NCBI GenBank assembly: GCA_002682825.1
Contig: NOKP01000010.1
Location: forward strand, 806,001 to 870,000
Direction: 5' to 3'
DNA: 64,000 bases
Origin: Neonectria sp. B-13
Taxonomy: Eukaryota > Ascomycota > Sordariomycetes > Hypocreales > Nectriaceae
In this document: positions 60,977-64,000 of the stretch, piece by piece
How positions within the stretch are numbered: the stretch's first letter is position 1
Layout of the letters: each line of letters starts with the position of its first letter
Translations under genes and position numbers: made by a program
Notes under the pieces: generated by a model
Told to the model about the DNA's origin: nothing
Database searches by the model: none
Seen by the model: only the letters and a program-made list of their open reading frames with translations

Positions 60977-62880
60977 GCCTGTTGCAGAACCTGCTGAAGA
61001 CAGTCCAACCGGTCAGCAACGATATCAGCCAGCCGCCTTGTTGGGCAAAAGTGTGGTTCACAGCCTGGTCTGGGGCGTAGTGGTGTGGTGGTCCGCGGTC
61101 GTCCGTGGTCGTATGTGGTGCCTTTCGGGAGGAGTGTGCACTCCTCATTCGTCAGGTGACAACGGTGATCTGACAGTCAGATCCGGAGAGCGCCAACAAA
61201 AAAATTCTTTCTTTTTCTCCCCAAAAACCTCCGTGATGCCCTTGTCCACGAGGGCCCACTGCCAACAATTGGCCCTGCCATTATCGAGGGTGCCAAGAGA
61301 TATCCCCAGAGTGTCTGTCTCCTGGACAAGGCCCAGCCCATGGCACTCGACCCATTGATGGAATAGCGCTGCGCCCAATCTGGCATGATCGACGAATAGT
61401 CTGCCGTGGTCGTCCTTGAAGAGCTCTCCACTGACCTAGCGCTTCCTGATTCTAACTGCACACCCTCCCGTTTCGCTCTTAGCTCAAATGCTGGCAAGCT
61501 GGCTCTGCGCCGCTGAAGTTTTTTTTTCCTCTCCTCAGCACGCTCTACTGCCCCCTGTCATCTTGAATGACGCTTGTCAAGGAGCCCAAGCTTCATTTCG
61601 GCTTTCAGGCGTGGAGGGCGATGGAGCCCGGAAGCGGATCGGCCGATTGGAGTGACGACATTGACAGGGCCAAGCTAGTGCGGATGTCCAGTAACGAGAG
61701 AGGACTGACGGACCCAGGTTAATAATAAAGTGACACCAAGATGCTGTGAGGTGATGCCATCGTGAGATTGGGTTGTGCCATGGGGACCAAGCTCCATAGC
61801 GGTGGGGCATCGAAAAGCGTGCAGTATCGTGACATTGCGACAAGATTTTTCATCATTCCAGCAGCGAATCGTCATCCTGGCCGGCGATTGAATGACTGTG
61901 CGTGCTCTCCTCCAAGGTTCCAACCGATCTTTGGGGCAACGAGGCGAAGCGCTGACGCCGTGATCATCGGGTGGCCCGGCATTGCAGTACTTGTCTCGAA
62001 TTGCGTTTGATTGAGTGATTGATTGACAGGCCCGGATCGTCGAGAGCACGTTTCGAGAGCCCAGCCCAAGCATTACACCATCCATTCTCCAGTTTTTTAT
62101 CCTTTCTCCCTCAATCTCTCTCCTTCGCTTTGGCTTTTGTCTGGCTTCTCCAGCAACCGCAAGCTTCCGACGAAGCCGCCCGTGGGCGAGGGCATGCCCG
62201 GTTGATTGGCCCACATGCGCCTCAAGTGCCGTGTCATATACTAGGATTGGGCGCCAGGGACGAACGACATCATCGAGTTTGAACCATGAGCCACGCGGCT
62301 GAGAAGGTTTTTCTTTTCTTTTCCAGTGCTTGTATTCAGTCTCCCTTGCCTTGGGCTTCCTCGTGGTTTCGCCGCCACCTTCGCGTGTTAAGGCTGAGTC
62401 GCTTTGGATTCCAGAAGATCAGGGTCCTGCATCCACTGTTCCCGCCTGGCTCGGGGGGAGAAAAACTCTGTTTTGGTTTATCTCTGCTAATACAAAGATT
62501 TTCGCGAGCAAGGTCCAGGCTCGACGGGACTGATTGCCCCTGAGATCCTGAGATAGGTAGCCGTCCGGTAGCGTAGCGTAGGAGCGGGAAGGGATGGGAG
62601 ATGCTCAGTAAGTGCTCACTCAGACACTCGCCCACGGCTTCGCTTCGCTTGGCGTCGGCGGCAGGCCGGAGAGAGGGAGACGCCGGGCTGGGTGCGACGC
62701 TGGAAGTTGCCCGTGCGGCTGCGCCCGCCTACTACTGCGTACTGCTACGTACCTATGAATACCGTACTAAGGCCTAAACTCTGACCTCGGGCCCTGACCT
62801 GGCCGCTGCCGTGTACACCTTGGCCTGCCCGAACCTCCGAAGAGATTCGAGTCCAGGGAAGCACAGTCATTTCTCAGGGG

Positions 62881-62912
62881 ACGGGCGACGGACGGGCGAC
62901 GGACGGGCGCGG
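62881..62912. repeat. Tandem 11-bp G+C-rich repeat
   Basis: Two copies of ACGGGCGACGG followed by a partial third ACGGGCGCGG. Confidence 0.8.
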
Positions 62913-64000
62913 CGAGCTGGCTAACGGCGGGCGGCGGGATGATGGATCAAATGCCATGGATGAGGGCCTATCTGAGGGAGGTGCAGGGCGGAGCAGGGGC
63001 GACGGTTGGTCAATGGGCAAAGGGCTCAAGGGACGATACGTTTCCGAGATTCTAGACCCTGCGCGCAACTGGTCCTGGCATTTCCAATTACGATGCGTAC
63101 AACTTACACTCGTGAATACCTAGTACCTAAGCACATACACTCACATCGCACTTTGCCTTCAACTTACACTTATACTTTGGTCAGAGACACTGGCCGGCTT
63201 GCTGGGGCCTCGGCGAGTCCACTGTTAGTGTCAAATGGGGGATTGGGGGTTTTTTCTTCTTCTTCCTATCTCTGTTCCTGCCGCGACCCTGTGCCTCTTG
63301 CCGGTCATGGCGTAGCATCGTATCATTTCCACCCACGCTCCACGCTCCTGTGGCTAGCCGATCTGACAGATCACAATCCTCCCCCGCATTTCTCACAACT
63401 GCAACGGCAACGGGGGCCTGGCCTTCTGTTCCCTATCTGCATTCTGTCCAAACAACAGCGGGCGCCTGTGCCGCTGAGCACATCTTGCAGGTTGCCGGCC
63501 GTAGCTTACTCCCTGGCGAACAGGCACATCCTCGCAAGTCGCAACCCTTCGTTCCAAACTGAAAGGGGCGGGGGGAGGGGTCCATTGGCAAACAAAAGCC
63601 TCCTCCGACCAGACACCAGACATGGGGATGGGACAGTGGTCGACGATCTCGTTGGTTCCCCTCGAGCGCTAGGGGCTTCAGGTGTCTGCCTGTGCGCTGC
63701 CTGGGCCTGTAAATTGTTTGCTGCACCTGTACGCTCTGGGGAAAAGGGCGTGCGGCAGAGGCTCAGGGGCCTGTCGCCTGCCGCCTGCTCGCCTGTCGGG
63801 TTCTGCCTCATCGTCGATAACGACCCGTCACCGTCAACCGTCGCGACTATTGAAACCGACTCTCCGAATGAGGCGCTGTGCAGACCTGCGAAGAGTCTCT
63901 GGCAGGTGGCTTGGATCGGCTGAACGCAGTGTAACCAGAGTGTTCTACAGAATGGACCGAGGGGGGGGTTCGACTGCTGAAAGGAGACATGTCAGGTTGC

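Larger units (their letters stand above)
54189..64000. other. Long gene-poor region to the window end
   Basis: The first few hundred bases are the Ecl1-family promoter and leader. Beyond that I support no gene in nearly 10 kb. The longest frame, 305 codons at 63006-63923 (+), has no domain, mixed composition and dense overlap from other frames. Repeats occur at 60944-60976 and 62881-62912, and GTAC-NNN-GTAC motifs at 56379-56389 and 56669-56679. It may be regulatory DNA, non-coding RNA, or sequence upstream of a gene beyond the window. Confidence 0.5.

Noticed and set aside
63006..63923. 305-codon plus-strand frame near the window end
   Set aside because: No domain, no signal peptide, overlapping frames in all phases, and stop-poor G+C-rich sequence can give this by chance.
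1..64000. Search for tRNA, rRNA, CRISPR arrays, transposase or polyketide/NRPS signatures
   Set aside because: TTCGA-type motifs were checked by eye for tRNA arms without a fitting partner; no direct-repeat/spacer array; no transposase, integrase, reverse transcriptase or secondary-metabolite enzyme motif in any frame. Divergent or short remnants could still be missed.

Overview
The window looks like nuclear DNA of a filamentous ascomycete (Pezizomycotina, most likely a Sordariomycete; genus not determinable). Evidence: genes are broken by short introns of about 50-110 bp with GTRNGT-type donors and CTRAC-like branch sites; the protein set is typical of this group (multi-domain hybrid histidine kinase, allantoicase, DIL/ankyrin protein, Ecl1-type protein); intergenic DNA is G+C-rich with CT-rich leaders and many microsatellites. 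There is one run of 100 N (25997-26096), so this is a draft scaffold. No prokaryotic, viral, CRISPR, rRNA or convincing tRNA feature was found.

Layout. 1-4058: no gene supported; contains a 60-nt poly-G run. 4059-7366 (-): Rab-GAP TBC protein, with an open leader to about 8059. 7367-12584: non-coding, microsatellites and palindromes. 12585-15193 (-): ankyrin + dilute-domain protein. 15827-16972 (-): allantoicase (purine/ureide nitrogen use), with paired GATA sites upstream. 18184-19022 (+): six-helix cytochrome b561-like membrane protein. 19419-22704 (+): secreted M13 (neprilysin-like) protein whose zinc motif is damaged. 22705-27000: non-coding with the assembly gap. 27001-33300 (+): about 2050-residue hybrid histidine kinase. 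34390-35920 (-): histidine-phosphatase (phosphoglycerate-mutase-like) protein. 37946-38578 (+): PRKRIP1/DUF1168 spliceosome-associated protein. 38921-40905 (-): CCT3, chaperonin gamma subunit, six exons. 43158-45165 (-): unrecognised, apparently broken gene with two in-frame TAG codons and a frameshift. 53727-54188 (-): Ecl1-family small zinc protein. 45.2-53.7 kb and 54.2-64.0 kb are long stretches where I can support no protein gene.

The genes are mostly unrelated housekeeping or signalling genes, not an operon-like or secondary-metabolite cluster. I found no clear new multi-gene system. The most notable items are the M13 protein lacking its first zinc-ligand histidine, the histidine kinase with a degenerate second receiver domain and an interrupted GAF-like region, the decayed orphan locus, and a recurrent intergenic 11-mer of the form GTAC-NNN-GTAC.
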